Numbered from the stretch's first letter, positions 42,098-51,564 are shown. The stretch: 64,000 nt of DNA from Oscillospiraceae bacterium (GCA_017847875.1 JAGASN010000027.1:1-64000); one strand, 5' to 3'. Notes: generated by a model from the sequence alone, not told the origin. Numbers and translations are program-made.

Positions 42098-42898
42098 TTG
42101 AAAAAGATATTCAAAACCGGATTTTTGTTTATTTTATGCGCTTTTTTGCTTGTTGGCTGTTCTTTTGACATAAGCGGAATCAATAATGCCATTGATGCGG
42201 TCAAAGCGACAAATTTAAGCGGAGCGCTTGAAACAAAAACTTTTATTCCTTCCGATGGTTTTGCGGCAAAAAAGCTGGATTTTGAAAATATAAGTTTTAC
42301 CAACACAAAAAACGCTAAGATTTATATCGTTCCTTCCGAAGAAACAAGGGTCGAAGCGACCTATCCTTCCGATATGGAGGACCACGGTTTCCGGGTTTAT
42401 TATAAGGAGGACGAAATCGAAATTTCCGTTCCGAAACAGACTAATTTTTCCGTGGAAAAATTTGAAGTAACAATTTTTGCGAACATTGAGGAAATTGAAA
42501 TTTCCGGCGGAATTGAAATTGAAATGAACGCCGAAGCTTCCCGAAAAATCGATCTTGATATAAAAGGCGGCGCTTCACTTTACGTTTATAACATCGCTGC
42601 AGATCATGTGGAAATCGACGTTGCGGGTGCGGCTTCAATGGATCTTTCCGGAAAGGCGGAAGTTCTTGAGCTCGAACTTGCGGGCGCCGGTTCAATTGAC
42701 GCAAAAAGCCTTGTCTGCAAAAAAGCCGAAGTTAAAATAAGCGGAGCCGGAACCTCCGAACTTTCCGTAACGGATGAACTTCTTGCGGATATCGACGGAG
42801 TCGGAACTTTGACTTATTACGGCGACCCGGTTCTCAAAAATATTTCCGGCGGACTTACGGACGTTGAACAGGCTTCAAAGGAAGTTTACGGAGGCTGA
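42098..42898 (+). CDS. Lipoprotein with DUF2807/GIN-like beta domain
   Basis: 266 residues, TTG start after TAGGAGG. Signal ending LLVGC (Cys21). From about 60 on, short beta repeats such as IDVAGAASMDLSGKAEVLELELAGAGSIDAK and KISGAGTSELSVTDELLADIDGVG match the head/GIN domain (DUF2807), a beta-helix found on cell surfaces. It is followed after three bases by an EcsC-family gene and then another lipoprotein, forming an envelope gene set. Function unknown. Confidence 0.85.
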   Translation: MKKIFKTGFLFILCAFLLVGCSFDISGINNAIDAVKATNLSGALETKTFIPSDGFAAKKLDFENISFTNTKNAKIYIVPSEETRVEATYPSDMEDHGFRVYYKEDEIEISVPKQTNFSVEKFEVTIFANIEEIEISGGIEIEMNAEASRKIDLDIKGGASLYVYNIAADHVEIDVAGAASMDLSGKAEVLELELAGAGSIDAKSLVCKKAEVKISGAGTSELSVTDELLADIDGVGTLTYYGDPVLKNISGGLTDVEQASKEVYGG

Positions 42899-42901
42899 TT
42901 T

Positions 42902-43693
42902 TTGATGCTTTTCTTTAAGCGGAAAACTCCATATGAAAAAGAAATGGCGGCGCTTTTAAAAAGGGAGCGCCGCTTCCTTGAATTGCGGAAAAACAAAAAG
43001 GAAAGTTTTATTAACCAAAAGCTTGATAAATTTGTTCCGAAAAAACTTCAGGGAACGCTGGATTCCGCCTTTGCAAAAGCCTTCGGACTTATTTTTGAAA
43101 AGGGTACAAAATATATTGAAAAAACTTATGACAGAAAAAGCCTTGAAATAGATTTTTACGAAAACGATTACCGCAACGGCGTTCTTGAAAGCAAAAAAAC
43201 TCTCCGGGCTTTTTCAAAAAAAGCAAAAGCCGCCGGGAACAAAAATCTTCTCTTTTCCGGTGCCGCCGGAATCGGAATGGGAATCCTCGGGGTCGGAATT
43301 CCGGATATTCCGGTTTTCACCGCCTTGCTTTTAAAAAGCGTTTATGAAATCGCTCTTGATTACGGTTTTGATTACGATTCGGAAAAAGAACGTGCTTTTA
43401 TACTCTGGGTAATCGAAGGCGCGGTTTCCTACGGCGAAAAAATTGAAGAAACCAACGAAAAAATCGAATTTTTCATAAAAAACGGAAAACTTCCGGAAGG
43501 TTATGACCAAAGCGAAGCAATAAAATCCTCCGCGTCTAATCTTTCGAAAGAACTTCTCTATATGAAATTTGTCCAGGGAATTCCGATAATCGGTGCCGTC
43601 GGCGGATTTTACGATGCGGTTTATATGAAACGGATAAACGAATTTGCGAATATAAAATACAGAAAAAGAATGCTTCTTAAAATGAAAAGATAA
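42902..43693 (+). CDS. EcsC-family protein
   Basis: 263 residues. The TTG at 42902 lies seven bases from GGAGG; an ATG one codon later is possible. The glycine-rich hydrophobic segment LLFSGAAGIGMGILGVGIPDIPVFTALLLKSVYEIALDYGFDY and the later FVQGIPIIGAVGGFYDAVYMKRI identify EcsC (after B. subtilis EcsC, an accessory of an ABC exporter). No EcsA/EcsB genes are adjacent. Likely peripheral at the inner face of the membrane. Confidence 0.88.
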   Translation: MMLFFKRKTPYEKEMAALLKRERRFLELRKNKKESFINQKLDKFVPKKLQGTLDSAFAKAFGLIFEKGTKYIEKTYDRKSLEIDFYENDYRNGVLESKKTLRAFSKKAKAAGNKNLLFSGAAGIGMGILGVGIPDIPVFTALLLKSVYEIALDYGFDYDSEKERAFILWVIEGAVSYGEKIEETNEKIEFFIKNGKLPEGYDQSEAIKSSASNLSKELLYMKFVQGIPIIGAVGGFYDAVYMKRINEFANIKYRKRMLLKMKR

Positions 43694-43704
43694 GGAGAAT
43701 TAAA

Positions 43705-44697
43705 ATGAAAAAGTTTCTTTTGATTTTTGCTCTTTTAATTCTTGTTCTGTTTTGTGCCTGCGGAAGGGAAGAAGTTCCGGAAAAATCGCCCTCTTCCGAA
43801 AAAGTGATATGGAAAATAGACGGAAAAGATTACGAAGTTTTTGTGCCGGCAAAAACCCGCCTTGAAGATGACGGCGAAGGTGATATAACAATCCACACTT
43901 CAAGTCTTTCCGAAGGAGCAACGATTGACCTTTCCGGACTTTCCGGCTGCGAATATATCATAGACTTTGACGTTGTTCTTAACACCAATACCGAAAAACT
44001 TGTTTTGCCTAATCTTCCAAACGCGCAGAACTATAATATTCTGGGTACTGAAGCGGAGCATATAGATGCCTCCGCCGCGGAAGGCATGGAAAATATTCAG
44101 ATTATAGCTGAAGCGCATAATGTAAACCTTGGAAAAGGTCCAAAAACTCTCTATCTTCAGTATGCGCCGGATATTTCGGCTCTTGCCGGCGCGGAAAATA
44201 TAAAAAGTCTTACGATTCCGGGAGGGATAGACCTTTCAAAAATTGCGGATATAGGCGAAATTGAAAAACTTTATCTCATCGGCGGAAAAACGAATATCGG
44301 CGACCTTGAAAATCTGAAAAGCCTTGAGCGCCTTTCTGTCCACAGCGATGAATGTGATTTTTCCGGTTCCGAAAAACTTTCGATGGAAATTCTTGCGATA
44401 GGTCCTTATGTAACTCAAAATTCTCTTGACAGTTTTTCCGGTTCCGAAAGCGTTACGGAACTTCATCTTAATGACCGCAGTATTACCAATGCCGAAATAA
44501 TCGAAAAATGTCCGAACCTGAAAAAACTTTTTCTCACCGTTGATGTTTTTCAGGATGAATCCATAGTTTTCAGAACTGAACCCCTTGATATGGAAAAACT
44601 TTCCCTTCTCAAAACGAATATTCCGAAGGAACAGCTTGAAGCATTTTTGGAAAAAGGCGGAGAGATAATCCCCGTTGACGATTGGTCAAGAACATAA
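43705..44697 (+). CDS. Lipoprotein with leucine-rich-like repeats
   Basis: 330 residues, AAGGAG site. Signal ending LFCAC with Cys19 or Cys20. Residues ~80-300 are regularly spaced short strands (ENIKSLTIPG, EIEKLYLIGG, ENLKSLERLSVHS, ESVTELHLND, CPNLKKLFLTVD), resembling a leucine-rich repeat solenoid. Probably binds another surface or secreted protein (inference). Third gene of the GIN lipoprotein-EcsC set. Confidence 0.82.
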   Translation: MKKFLLIFALLILVLFCACGREEVPEKSPSSEKVIWKIDGKDYEVFVPAKTRLEDDGEGDITIHTSSLSEGATIDLSGLSGCEYIIDFDVVLNTNTEKLVLPNLPNAQNYNILGTEAEHIDASAAEGMENIQIIAEAHNVNLGKGPKTLYLQYAPDISALAGAENIKSLTIPGGIDLSKIADIGEIEKLYLIGGKTNIGDLENLKSLERLSVHSDECDFSGSEKLSMEILAIGPYVTQNSLDSFSGSESVTELHLNDRSITNAEIIEKCPNLKKLFLTVDVFQDESIVFRTEPLDMEKLSLLKTNIPKEQLEAFLEKGGEIIPVDDWSRT

Positions 44698-44702
44698 AAA
44701 AT

Positions 44703-44738
44703 AAAAGCCGGAACAGCTTTTTTTGTTCCGGCTTTTTT
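44703..44738 (+). terminator. Terminator after the leucine-rich-like lipoprotein
   Basis: AAAAGCCGGAAC pairs with GTTCCGGCTTTT. A TATAAT box for the amidohydrolase follows at 44741-44746. Confidence 0.8.
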
Positions 44739-44777
44739 GTTATAATGTATCTATAAATTAAGAAAAGAGGCGCGGTT

Positions 44778-46322
44778 ATGAAAGTTTATGAAGGCGCGGT
44801 TTTAAGCTGCAACGAAAAGGACGAGGTTTTCCGCTATCTTGCTGAGGAAGGCGGAAAAATAGTATATGTCGGAAATGAACTTCCGGAAGAATATAAAAAC
44901 GCCGAAAAAATCGAACTCGGCGAAAGGGCGCTTGTTCCTTCCTTTGTGGACAGCCACATCCATTTTGCAAGTTACGCAACCTTTCTTGCGGGGCTCAACG
45001 TTGCGGACGCGAAAAGCAACACCGAAATTCTCGAAAACATTCGGGAATTTGTAAAAAAATGCGAGGATAAAATGATAATCGCCTTCGGCGCTTCGCCCCA
45101 TTCCGTTCTGGAAAAACATTTTGTCACCAGAAAACAGCTTGACGAAGTCTGTCCGGAAAAACCGCTTTTTATGGTAAAATATGACGGACATACCTGTGTT
45201 GTCAACACAAAGCTTCTTGAAAAAATCCGCGAAAAAGCAAAAAATCTTCGCGGTTACCATGAGGAAAGCGGCGAGATGAACCAGGAAGCCTTCTTCGCCG
45301 TTTCCGATTTTGTTACAAATTCCGTTTCGATTCCTAAACTTCTCAAAAATATGCAGAAGGCCGCGGACCATATGGCTTCGAAAGGAATCGGAATGATACA
45401 TACCGTAAGCGGAGTAGGTTTTCCGCTCGATATGGACGTTTCCATGGAAAACTGGTTCGGAAAAGGTCTTGAAAACGGTCTTCAGCTTCGGGTTTTCTTC
45501 CAGACAATGGACGTAAACAAAGTTAAAAAGATGAAGCTTCCGCGAATCGGCGGCTGTTTTGCAACGGCTCTTGACGGCTGCTTCGGTTCAGAAGATGCGG
45601 GAATGCTCGAACCTTATGAAGGAACCGAAAACAGGGGAGTTATTTATTATTCCGATGAAAAAGTAACCGATTTCTGTAAAAAAGCGAACCGCGCCGGACT
45701 CCAGATAGAAATGCATGCCATAGGCGACGCCGCTTTTGACCAGGCAACAAGGGCGCTCAAAGCCGCTCTTGATGATTTCCCGAGGGAGGACCACCGCCAT
45801 ACCATAATCCACGCCTGCCTTCCGACAGAGGAAGGAATTCGCATCTGCGAAGAATATAAAATCGGTCTTGCAATACAGAGCGCGTTTATCGATTGGCCCC
45901 AGGAACCGAACGATTATCTCGAAAGAATTCTCGGCGAAAGGGCAAAGAAACTCAACCCTTTCAAAACCTATGCAGATCATAACATCGCCATGAGCGTCGG
46001 TTCCGACGGTCCCTGCACCGACCCTGACCCCATCAACTGGATCTATAAAATCTGCAACAACGGTGAGGAATCCCTTCCGGTACAGAAGGCTCTCCGCATG
46101 TGCACAATCGACGGTTACCGCCAGACTTTTGATGAAAAGGAACGCGGAAGCCTTGAAATCGGAAAAATCGCCGATATGGTAATCCTCTCAAAAAATCCTT
46201 TTGAAACAGAACCGGAAAAGCTGAATACCATAAAGGTTGAAAAACTTCTTCTCCAGGGTGAAAATTATAAATCTCTTTCCGAAAACCCGATAAAACAGGT
46301 TCTTCGCGGAATTTTTAACTGA
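44778..46322 (+). CDS. YtcJ-like metal-dependent amidohydrolase (Amidohydro_3)
   Basis: 514 residues, GAGG site. VDSHIHFASYATF holds the HxH metal pair; EMHAIGDAAFDQATRALKAA, HTIIHACLPTEE and SVGSDGPCTDPDPINWIY supply the other ligands; the closing ERGSLEIGKIADMVILSKNPFE is typical of the family. Such enzymes hydrolyse amide or related bonds; the substrate is not known. No signal peptide, so cytoplasmic. Confidence 0.93.
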   Translation: MKVYEGAVLSCNEKDEVFRYLAEEGGKIVYVGNELPEEYKNAEKIELGERALVPSFVDSHIHFASYATFLAGLNVADAKSNTEILENIREFVKKCEDKMIIAFGASPHSVLEKHFVTRKQLDEVCPEKPLFMVKYDGHTCVVNTKLLEKIREKAKNLRGYHEESGEMNQEAFFAVSDFVTNSVSIPKLLKNMQKAADHMASKGIGMIHTVSGVGFPLDMDVSMENWFGKGLENGLQLRVFFQTMDVNKVKKMKLPRIGGCFATALDGCFGSEDAGMLEPYEGTENRGVIYYSDEKVTDFCKKANRAGLQIEMHAIGDAAFDQATRALKAALDDFPREDHRHTIIHACLPTEEGIRICEEYKIGLAIQSAFIDWPQEPNDYLERILGERAKKLNPFKTYADHNIAMSVGSDGPCTDPDPINWIYKICNNGEESLPVQKALRMCTIDGYRQTFDEKERGSLEIGKIADMVILSKNPFETEPEKLNTIKVEKLLLQGENYKSLSENPIKQVLRGIFN

Positions 46323-46324
46323 AC

Positions 46325-46357
46325 AAAAAAATCCCTGCCGGAAGGCAGGGATTTTTT
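46325..46357 (+). terminator. Terminator after the amidohydrolase gene
   Basis: AAAAATCCCTGCC pairs with GGCAGGGATTTTT around GGAA. Confidence 0.85.
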
Positions 46358-46362
46358 CTTAA

Positions 46363-46502
46363 GCCTTCCCAGAGGGGAAGGTGGCATTTGCAAAGCAAAT
46401 GACGGATGAGGGATTATCAGGTAACGCGGAGCGCTCATCACAATTTATCAGGGATATCCCTCCTCAGTCACCTTCGGTGACTGCTCCTCCTCCGAGGAGC
46501 AG
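46363..46502. repeat. Composite palindromic repeat, copy 4 (full element)
   Basis: Left arm GCCTTCCC/GGGGAAGG and CATTTGC/GCAAATG hairpins; centre bounded by GAGGGAT and ATCCCTC; right arm GTCACC/GGTGAC and CTCCTCC/GGAGGAG hairpins. Right edge abuts the stop codon of the nitroreductase. Confidence 0.85.
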
Positions 46503-47012
46503 TTAAACTTTGGTGATTCTTCCTTCTTTTCTGGGTTTTTTCGCGGGCGCTTCCGCTTCAAAACCGAGAATGCAGTTTCCGATTCCGATAAGATTTTCCG
46601 GAAGACCCCATTTTTGGAGAAGTTCTTTTCCGACCGGAAGTTCAAAGGTCTGTTTTGCTCTGTGGATCCAGCAGGAACCGAGACCAAGAGCATGAGCAGC
46701 GTTCATAAGATTTCCCATAACAAGGCTTCCGTCCTCAAGATAGGTCGGGTCCGGTGCGGCAAGAACAACAATTACGCAGGGCGCGCCATAAAAAGGGTCG
46801 CCCTCTCTGCCGATAACTTCGCCGTTGATTTTTGAAAGAAGGTCGCGAGTTTCCTTATCGCGGACCGCAACAAGATATGTGCTCTGGCGGTTCATTCCGC
46901 TTGCGGCAAAAGTTCCGGCTTCAAGAACCTTGTCGAGAAGTTCGTCCGGAACCTGTTTTTCGGTATAATTTCTGCAACTTCTTCTGGTGAGAAGGTTTTC
47001 CATTGCGTCCAT
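46503..47012 (-). CDS. Nitroreductase-family FMN enzyme
   Basis: 169 residues, AAAGGAG site. N-terminal LLTRRSCRNYTEKQVPDELLDKVLEAGTFAASGMN binds FMN phosphate; the middle DGSLVMGNLMNAAHALGLGSCWIHRA and C-terminal GNCILGFEAEAP segments are typical of small nitroreductases. Physiological substrate unknown. The stop codon coincides with the edge of a palindromic repeat. Confidence 0.92.
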   Translation of the reverse strand: MDAMENLLTRRSCRNYTEKQVPDELLDKVLEAGTFAASGMNRQSTYLVAVRDKETRDLLSKINGEVIGREGDPFYGAPCVIVVLAAPDPTYLEDGSLVMGNLMNAAHALGLGSCWIHRAKQTFELPVGKELLQKWGLPENLIGIGNCILGFEAEAPAKKPRKEGRITKV

Positions 47013-47033
47013 AAAATTACTCCTTTCATTATA

Positions 47034-47129
47034 AGGCTCCCTTGTGTAAAGGGAGCTGTCGCCGAAGGCGACTGAGGGATTGTAACTCGGTTTTATCTGT
47101 CGGCGGGCGGATAATATCCGCCCCTACGG
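47034..47129 (-). repeat. Composite palindromic repeat, copy 5 (half element plus GCGGATA palindrome)
   Basis: Hairpins GGCTCCCTT/AAGGGAGC and GTCGCC/GGCGAC, then GAGGGATT, a spacer and GGGCGGATAATATCCGCCC followed by CTACGG. Same order as copy 3. Confidence 0.85.
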
Positions 47130-47150
47130 TTTTCTATGAAATTTAATCAA

Positions 47151-47177
47151 AAAAGGCGGAGCAAAGCTCCGCCTTTT
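47151..47177 (-). terminator. Terminator after pheT
   Basis: AAAAGGCGGAGC pairs with GCTCCGCCTTTT around AAA. Confidence 0.85.
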
Positions 47178-47183
47178 GTTTTA

Positions 47184-49565
47184 TCAGCTTCTGAGTTCTG
47201 CGCCGATGTTTGCGAGTTCTTTAAGAACCTTGTTAACGGCTCTGTCGCATTCCTCAACGGTAAGAGTGCGGTCTGCCGCACGAAGAGTCATGGTGTAAGC
47301 AACGCTCTTTTTGCCTTCGGCAATGGAAGAACCTTTATAAACGTCGAAAAGTTCAACCTTTTCAAGAAGTTTGCCTGCGCCCTGGCGGATTGCTTTTTCA
47401 AGAGATGCTGCGGGAAGTTCATCATCACAGATGATAGCAAGGTCACGGGTGGAAGCAGGGAATTTCGGAGTGGGTTTGAATTTCTTTTCAACAATTCTTG
47501 CGTCGAAGATATCAGCGATATCAAGAGTTGCAACGTAAGCGCGGGTTCCGATTCCGTAGTTATCGAGAACAGCCGGAGCAATTTCGCCGATTTCACCGAT
47601 TTTCTTTTCGCCGATGAAAATGTCTGCGCATCTTCCGCGGTGGAAGGTGGGGTTCTCTTTGTTTGCAGTGAATTCAACACCGTAAACGCCGAGTTTGTCG
47701 AGAGCTTCGAGGATAATTCCCTTCATTGCGAAGAAATCTTCTTTTTCGCCATAGGAACCGATAACTGCAACGCCTCTTTCTTCCGGAAGAATGTCTGCGG
47801 ATTCTGCGGGAAGATAGATGGTGCCGAGTTCGAAGAAACGACCTGCAACGTTGCGGTTGTTATAGTTTCTTGCAACAACTTCGAGCATGGAGGGAACGCA
47901 GGTGGTTCTCATAACGGAAGTATCCTCGCCAAGGGGGTTGGTGATAATAACGCTTCTGCGAAGACCGGAATCTTCCGGAAGACCGATTTTATCGTAATAT
48001 TTGGGGCTGATGAAGGAATAGGTCTGAACTTCATAGCAGCCGTTTGCCATAAGAAGGCGGGAAAGTTTTTTCTCGAACTGCTGGCGAAGGGTAAGAGCAC
48101 CCTGGGAAGCGCCCTGAACAGCGGTGTTCGGGATTACGTCATAACCGTAGAATCTTGCGATTTCTTCGGCGATATCGGCTTTGTGGCGGGTGTCTCCTGC
48201 GCGGAAGGAAGGAACGGTGATAACTCCGTTTTCAACTTTATAGCCGATTTTTTCAAGAATCTCAACCATTTTTTCTGCGGGAAGATCGATTCCGAGGAAT
48301 TTGTTGGTCCATTCGGGGCAGAATTCAACGGTATAAGGTTCGTCGCCTTCGTTATCGATATCGATATATCCGCCGATAACTTCGCCTGCGCCGAGCATTT
48401 CAACAAGCTGGCAGGCGCGGTTGACTGCTTCCATGCACATTCTGGAATCAAGGTTTTTCTCAAAACGACCGGAAGATTCGGTTCTCATTCCGAGTTTTTT
48501 TGCGGTGGTTCTTACGGAAGAACCGAGGAAGGAAGCGGATTCGAAAACGACCATGTTGGTGTCGTCCTGGATACCGCTGTATTCGCCGCCCATAACGCCT
48601 GCTACGCAGGAGGGTTTTTCGGCGTCGCAGATGCAGAGCATTTCGGGAGAAAGCTTTCTTTCAACGCCGTCAAGGGTGGTGATGCTTTCGCCTTCTTCTG
48701 CGTTTCTGACAACAATTTTGTTGCCTGCAAGATATTTATAGTCGAAAGCGTGCATGGGCTGACCGTATTCAAGCATTACGTAGTTTGTGATATCAACAAG
48801 GTTGTTGATGGGGCGAACGCCGCTTGCACGAAGTCTTTCTCTCATCCATCTGGGGGAGGGAGCAACTTTGATGTTTTTGATCATTCTTGCAACGTAACGG
48901 CGGCAAAGGGTGGGGTTCTTGACTTCAACGGAGAGAAGTTCGTTGATATCGCCGGTTTCGTTTTCAATTTTAACTTCGGGAAGATGAAGCTCTTTGCCGA
49001 AAGTTGCGGCGGCTTCTCTTGCAAGACCGAGAACGGAAAGGCAGTCCGGGCGGTTGGAAGTGATTTCAAATTCAACGCAAACGTCGTTAAGACCGAGTGC
49101 GGTTCTGATATCGTCGCCGGGTTTGCAGTCTTCCTTGATATCCATAATGCCGTCTTCGATTGCATAGGGGAAATCATGAACGGTTACGCCGAGTTCGGAA
49201 ACGGAGCACATCATTCCGTTGGAAGGAACGCCACGGAGTTTTCCTTTTTTGATTTTAACGCCGCCTGCAAGGGTGGAGTTATCGAGAGCGGCGGGAACCA
49301 TCATTCCTTCATAAACGTTCTGTGCGGCGGTTACGATCTGAACGGGTTCTTCGCGGCCGATATCGATCTGGCAGATCTGGAGTTTATCGGCATCGGGGTG
49401 TTTTTCAATTTTGATGATTTTACCGACAACAACGTTGGAAATATAGTCGGCTTCTTCATTATAGCATTCGACTTTGGAGCCGGACATTGTCATTGCGTCA
49501 CAGAACTGTTTCGGAGTGACGCCGGTTTCAACATAGTCCGCAAGCCATCTGAGAGATAAATCCAT
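47184..49565 (-). CDS. pheT: Phenylalanine--tRNA ligase beta subunit
   Basis: 793 residues. An N-terminal tRNA-binding OB domain (about 40-150, with VVGKIIKIEKHPDADKLQICQIDIG), the B3/B4 editing region (about 210-380), the B5 domain, the catalytic-like core (with the GEDTSVMRTTCVPSMLEVVARN segment) and a C-terminal ferredoxin-like anticodon-binding domain (PKFPASTRDLAIICDDELPA onwards) are all present. It forms the alpha2-beta2 enzyme with PheS. It is separated from pheS by an unknown gene and a palindromic repeat. Confidence 0.97.
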   Translation of the reverse strand: MDLSLRWLADYVETGVTPKQFCDAMTMSGSKVECYNEEADYISNVVVGKIIKIEKHPDADKLQICQIDIGREEPVQIVTAAQNVYEGMMVPAALDNSTLAGGVKIKKGKLRGVPSNGMMCSVSELGVTVHDFPYAIEDGIMDIKEDCKPGDDIRTALGLNDVCVEFEITSNRPDCLSVLGLAREAAATFGKELHLPEVKIENETGDINELLSVEVKNPTLCRRYVARMIKNIKVAPSPRWMRERLRASGVRPINNLVDITNYVMLEYGQPMHAFDYKYLAGNKIVVRNAEEGESITTLDGVERKLSPEMLCICDAEKPSCVAGVMGGEYSGIQDDTNMVVFESASFLGSSVRTTAKKLGMRTESSGRFEKNLDSRMCMEAVNRACQLVEMLGAGEVIGGYIDIDNEGDEPYTVEFCPEWTNKFLGIDLPAEKMVEILEKIGYKVENGVITVPSFRAGDTRHKADIAEEIARFYGYDVIPNTAVQGASQGALTLRQQFEKKLSRLLMANGCYEVQTYSFISPKYYDKIGLPEDSGLRRSVIITNPLGEDTSVMRTTCVPSMLEVVARNYNNRNVAGRFFELGTIYLPAESADILPEERGVAVIGSYGEKEDFFAMKGIILEALDKLGVYGVEFTANKENPTFHRGRCADIFIGEKKIGEIGEIAPAVLDNYGIGTRAYVATLDIADIFDARIVEKKFKPTPKFPASTRDLAIICDDELPAASLEKAIRQGAGKLLEKVELFDVYKGSSIAEGKKSVAYTMTLRAADRTLTVEECDRAVNKVLKELANIGAELRS

Positions 49566-49591
49566 TGTTTAACCTTCTTTACATTATTTCT

Positions 49592-49720
49592 GCCTCCCTT
49601 GTCAAAGGGAGGTGTCATCGGAGCGCAGCGACGATGACGGAGGGATTCTTTTTGAAATTTCGGGGTATGTAATGAATCCCCTCGCCACTTCGTGGCCCTC
49701 TCCCCTTTAACAAGGGGCGC
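49592..49720. repeat. Composite palindromic repeat, copy 6 (full element)
   Basis: Left arm CCTCCCTTGTCAAAGGGAGG and GTCATCG/CGATGAC hairpins; centre bounded by GAGGGATTC and GAATCCCCTC; right arm CCACTTCGTGG and CCCCTTTAACAAGGGG hairpins. Lies between the unknown gene and pheT. Confidence 0.85.
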
Positions 49721-49721
49721 T

Positions 49722-50117
49722 TTATTTTTCACCGCCGGGGATATATTTTCTTACAACGGCGGGAATATCTTCAACAGGAATGATTTCCGGTTCCGGGTCG
49801 GGACCGATTTCTCCGTTTATCGCTTCTTCAATGGTTGCGGAAAGGGTAAGTCCGTCAACGGCAAGTCCCTGATAAACGGTAGGAAGAATAAGATTTGCCT
49901 GGAAGCAAAGTTTGAAAAGATAGGTGATGTTGTCAGCCTGGCTTTTTGCTTCGGGATAATCTTCATCTTTAATTGCTTTTGCAAGCTTTGCGGCTCTGTC
50001 GCGGAGCTCAACGGAATATTCGCGCTCCTGAAGATCGAAGAAAAGCTTGCGGTAAATGTTAAGAGTTCTTGCCTGGAAACGGAGGGTAAGCTCGGAAAGT
50101 TCTTTTCTGCTGGTCAT
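49722..50117 (-). CDS. Unknown 131-residue protein encoded between pheS and pheT
   Basis: A strong AAGGAGGAG site and 19-base distance from the pheS stop argue that it is real and co-transcribed. The first ~95 residues look fully helical and charged (ELTLRFQARTLNIYRKLFFDLQEREYS and RAAKLAKAIKDEDYPEAKSQADNIT); a Pro/Glu-rich stretch (GPDPEPEIIPVEDIP) precedes the C-terminal VVRKYIPGGEK. No signal, membrane helix or known motif was recognised. Its place implies control by the Phe T-box. A role with the synthetase or tRNA is possible but unproven. Confidence 0.75.
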   Translation of the reverse strand: MTSRKELSELTLRFQARTLNIYRKLFFDLQEREYSVELRDRAAKLAKAIKDEDYPEAKSQADNITYLFKLCFQANLILPTVYQGLAVDGLTLSATIEEAINGEIGPDPEPEIIPVEDIPAVVRKYIPGGEK

Positions 50118-50136
50118 TTCAAAGCTCCTCCTTCAA

Positions 50137-51156
50137 TTAAAACTGGTCGAGGAAACGAAGGTCGTTTTCATAAAGAAGACGAAGGTCGTTGATTGCGAAT
50201 CTTCTCATAACGATACGCTCAAGACCGATTCCGAATGCAAAACCGCTGTATTCTTCGGGGTCGATGTTGCAGTTGGAAAGAACTTTCGGGTGAACCATTC
50301 CGCAGCCGAGAATTTCGATCCAGCCTTCGTTTTTGCACATCGGGCAGCCTTCGCCGTGGCAGTTGAAGCACTGGATATCCATTTCGGCGGAAGGTTCGGT
50401 GAAGGGGAAGTGGTGCGGACGGAAACGAACAACGGAATCTTCGCCGTAAAGACGTTTGATGAAGATTTCGAGAGTTCCTTTGAGGTCAGCCATGGTGATG
50501 CCTTTGTCGACAACAAGTCCCTCGATCTGGTGGAAAAGGGGAGAATGGGTTGCGTCAACAGCATCGCTGCGGTAAACACGGCCGGGAGCAATAATGCGGA
50601 TAGGCGGCTGCTGTTTTTCCATAACACGGACCTGAACCGGAGAGGTCTGGGTTCTGAGAAGAACGTTTTCGGTGATATAGAAAGTATCCTGGGTATCTCT
50701 TGCGGGGTGGTCTTTCGGAAGGTTAAGTGCTTCAAAGTTGTAATAATCGGTTTCGACTTCGGGACCTTCCGCAATGGAAAAGCCCATTCCGAGGAAGATA
50801 TCCTCAACTTCGTTAAGAACGATGTTGAGCGGGTGTTCCTTACCGGTGGGGCAAGGGGTTCCCGGAAGGGTTACGTCAATGGTTTCGGAAGCAAGCTTCT
50901 TTTCAAGAAGATGTTGGTGAATGTGTTCTGCGGCCTCGTTAAGGTCGTTTTCAATTTCGGCGCGGACCTGGTTTGCAAGCTGGCCGATAACGGGTCTTTC
51001 CTCTGCGGAAAGTTTTCCCATCTGTTTGAGAATGGCGGTGAGCTCGCCTTTTTTGCCGAGATAGCGAATGCGAAGTTCCTCAAGTGCTTTGGGATCTTCG
51101 CAAAGCTCAAGAGCTTTTTTTGCTTCAAGGCGGATCTGTTCAAGCTGCTCTTTCAA
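50137..51156 (-). CDS. pheS: Phenylalanine--tRNA ligase alpha subunit
   Basis: 339 residues, TTG start behind GGAG. N-terminal coiled coil (about 1-85), then the class II core: [72 protein letters not shown] and [12 protein letters not shown]. Motif 3 and the Phe pocket appear intact. First gene after the T-box leader. Confidence 0.97.
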   Translation of the reverse strand: MKEQLEQIRLEAKKALELCEDPKALEELRIRYLGKKGELTAILKQMGKLSAEERPVIGQLANQVRAEIENDLNEAAEHIHQHLLEKKLASETIDVTLPGTPCPTGKEHPLNIVLNEVEDIFLGMGFSIAEGPEVETDYYNFEALNLPKDHPARDTQDTFYITENVLLRTQTSPVQVRVMEKQQPPIRIIAPGRVYRSDAVDATHSPLFHQIEGLVVDKGITMADLKGTLEIFIKRLYGEDSVVRFRPHHFPFTEPSAEMDIQCFNCHGEGCPMCKNEGWIEILGCGMVHPKVLSNCNIDPEEYSGFAFGIGLERIVMRRFAINDLRLLYENDLRFLDQF

Positions 51157-51227
51157 AATTTTTCAACTCCATTTATTTTGATTTTTGTTTATGACGTTTT
51201 GCTGGTTTTGCGGATAAAAACGGATAT

Positions 51228-51500
51228 AAAAAAATCTCCGCCCCAAGCCGCAAATTTGGGACGAAGACTCATAAACTGAAAAAGGTTCTCCGCGGTACCA
51301 CCCGCATTCCCGAAGATTTTCTTCGGGCACTTAAGTTTGCTTTTAACGGAGCAACCCGTTTTTACCTAATCGAAAAATTCTTTCAGCAAAATCGCTCGCG
51401 GGTGAACTTCGAGAAAAATTTTATCCGCGGAAAAACTTTCAGCCCAATGGTTTTTCCTCTCTTTTCGGAAAAATAAAACCTACTCTCCCGGTCAATGCGT
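51228..51500 (-). promoter_or_regulatory. T-box leader specific for tRNA-Phe
   Basis: Read on the minus strand: stem I begins near CCGGGAGAGTAGG; the specifier loop GAAGTTCACC carries UUC (51406-51404), the Phe codon; the stem III region has ACGGGTTGCTCCGTTA; the T-box core GGGTGGTACCGCGG is at 51303-51290. A 12-bp terminator follows (51267-51235, TCTTCGTCCCAA with TTGGGGCGGAGA, then seven T). Uncharged tRNA-Phe should stabilise the antiterminator and allow synthesis of PheS, the unknown protein and PheT. Confidence 0.95.
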
Positions 51501-51564
51501 TATATATATTAACAACAAAAGAGATAATAACATAATTAAAAGCAATTTTCAAGCCCTTTTTCGA

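Noticed and set aside
47136-49559. An 807-codon open frame opposite pheT
   Set aside because: It lies entirely antisense to a well-recognised synthetase gene, has a low-complexity Phe/Gly/Ser-rich product and no ribosome site. It arises from codon bias in the true gene.
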